Shown in pieces: positions 40,303 to 40,959 of a stretch of DNA of 40,959 nt. This DNA is from an uncultured Pseudomonadota bacterium. GTDB lineage: Bacteria; Desulfobacterota; Binatia; Binatales; Binataceae. The notes beneath the pieces are model-generated. The model made no database searches. It had not been told where the DNA came from and worked only from the letters and a program-made list of their open reading frames with translations. Positions within the stretch are counted from its first letter, which is position 1, and every line of letters starts with the position of its first letter. The translations under genes and the position numbers were made by a program. The DNA is taken from positions 1 to 40,959 of the forward strand of contig CALAOW010000160.1 of NCBI GenBank assembly GCA_937889395.1. The letters run 5' to 3'.

Positions 40303-40747
40303 GCGCGCGCCGCTACTTTTTGCACAAGGTTCTAACGTACGCAACCAGAGCCTTGATCTCGTCGTCCTCCATCGCATCGCCATAGGGCGTCATGAACTTG
40401 CTCTTGCCCATCGACACGCCGCCCTCCTTCAGCTCCTTGAACATGTCGTCGTCAGTAACCTTGGCCATCTTGGCGCAATCGGACAAATCTCCAATGGCGA
40501 CCGGCTTGCCTTCCTTGTCTTTCAGTTCGGCCGCTTTGGGGCCGTCGCCCTTGCCGGCCGGGCCGTGACACTTAGCGCACGTATCCGTATAACTGCTGGC
40601 CGCGGACGTGAGATCGGCTGCGCGGGCGGTGGTTGAGATCAACGCCAGCGCTGCAACTGCCGGTATGGCCGACGCGGTCCAAATCCACAGTCTCGATCGA
40701 ATCTTCGTTCTCAAACTCTTCGTCATCACTCTTCTCCTTCCTTCCAT
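40303..40747. repeat. Second copy of the 445-bp direct repeat
   Basis: Contains cytochrome c copy B. Because the copies are almost identical but their flanks differ, the duplication is recent or maintained by gene conversion. Confidence 0.92.
40313..40726 (-). CDS. Small secreted cytochrome c, copy B
   Basis: 137 residues, essentially the same as copy A: signal peptide, CAKCH at 50-54, Met106/Met112 and paired Cys. The gene starts MTKSLRTKIRS behind the same GGAGAAGAG ribosome site. It is probably the ancestral copy because it follows directly on the intact barrel gene end; the bases between (40748-40850) show no gene. Two copies may serve higher dosage of a periplasmic shuttle. Confidence 0.93.
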   Translation of the reverse strand: MTKSLRTKIRSRLWIWTASAIPAVAALALISTTARAADLTSAASSYTDTCAKCHGPAGKGDGPKAAELKDKEGKPVAIGDLSDCAKMAKVTDDDMFKELKEGGVSMGKSKFMTPYGDAMEDDEIKALVAYVRTLCKK

Positions 40748-40850
40748 TCCTTTTCCGCCGTTTGGTTTGCGGGCCGGGCCGCGGCGGAAGATAGGTCATT
40801 CGTTGTTTGCGTCCCGGCCTTCTCGCTCTGAGTACTCTAATTGCCTTGGC

Positions 40851-40959
40851 TTAAAATTTATACTTCAGGGTTATGAATCCGACATTAGCGTTGTAGGAAC
40901 CCAAGTCGGTGTTGCCGAGAAATGTCGAGGCTGTGTTGCTGGCTTTCGGCATGTAGTTC
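40851..40959 (-). CDS. C-terminal end of an outer-membrane beta-barrel protein (partial)
   Basis: The last 36 residues of a protein entering from the right edge. It ends GSYNANVGFITLKYKF, an amphipathic strand closing with Phe, the signal used for outer-membrane insertion by the BAM complex. Gene order, upstream of cytochromes c and multihaem proteins, is what would be expected for an MtrB/PioB-type porin, but the visible part is too short to prove the family. Confidence 0.6.
   Translation of the reverse strand, partial: NYMPKASNTASTFLGNTDLGSYNANVGFITLKYKF

Overview
The window is a high-GC bacterial chromosome segment with about 36 protein genes and no rRNA, tRNA or CRISPR array that I can see. 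An outer membrane is implied by a beta-barrel C-terminus at the right edge and by many exported multihaem cytochromes. The mix of a kdp operon, acyl-CoA/thiolase genes and multihaem cytochromes suggests an uncultured deltaproteobacteria-like lineage (Desulfobacterota or Candidatus Binatota type). That placement is inference, not shown by the sequence.

Layout. (1) 1-10.3 kb, minus strand: a complete high-affinity potassium uptake operon, read right to left as a 27-residue peptide, kdpF, kdpA, kdpB, kdpC, a kinase-less KdpD, a KinB-like histidine kinase, an AlgB-like sigma54 activator and an aldo/keto reductase. A strong sigma54 (-24/-12) promoter lies in front of the operon, matching the activator encoded near its end. 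(2) 10.4-14.7 kb: a COG4705 membrane protein, a lone HigA-type antitoxin, a small conserved hypothetical, and a thiolase/HMG-CoA-synthase-like pair. (3) 14.9-15.7 kb: a compact operon of three tiny genes with a second sigma54-like promoter, an upstream palindrome and a terminator. (4) 15.7-21.8 kb: mixed genes (STY0301-like secreted protein, thioesterase, secreted proline-rich protein, alpha/beta hydrolase, FAD oxidoreductase, polytopic membrane protein). (5) 22.2-26.6 kb, plus strand: a 9-haem membrane-anchored cytochrome, its cytochrome b partner, and a two-component system whose sensor carries its own c-haem motif. (6) 26.7-30.4 kb: a tandem-duplicated membrane protein, an IS1182-like transposase remnant, a BadI/MenB-like hydrolase and an AidB-like acyl-CoA dehydrogenase. 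(7) 30.5-41 kb, minus strand: a large electron-transfer cluster. Read right to left it contains an outer-membrane barrel (partial), two near-identical cytochromes c separated by a barrel-gene remnant, an ImcH-like 7-haem NapC/NirT protein, an 11-haem cytochrome with its cytochrome b, a slipin, a third small cytochrome c, a Rieske protein, a cytochrome b fused to two c-haem domains, and a radical SAM/SPASM protein.

How the genes fit together. The cytochrome genes look like several parallel quinol-linked routes feeding periplasmic cytochrome c shuttles, possibly ending at an outer-membrane porin. This resembles the ImcH, CbcBA and Rieske/b-type oxidoreductases of metal-reducing bacteria. The most novel points are the sigma54 control of kdp with a split KdpD, the sigma54-like three-peptide operon, the c-haem histidine kinase, and the stacked quinol-cytochrome modules with a fresh cytochrome duplication.
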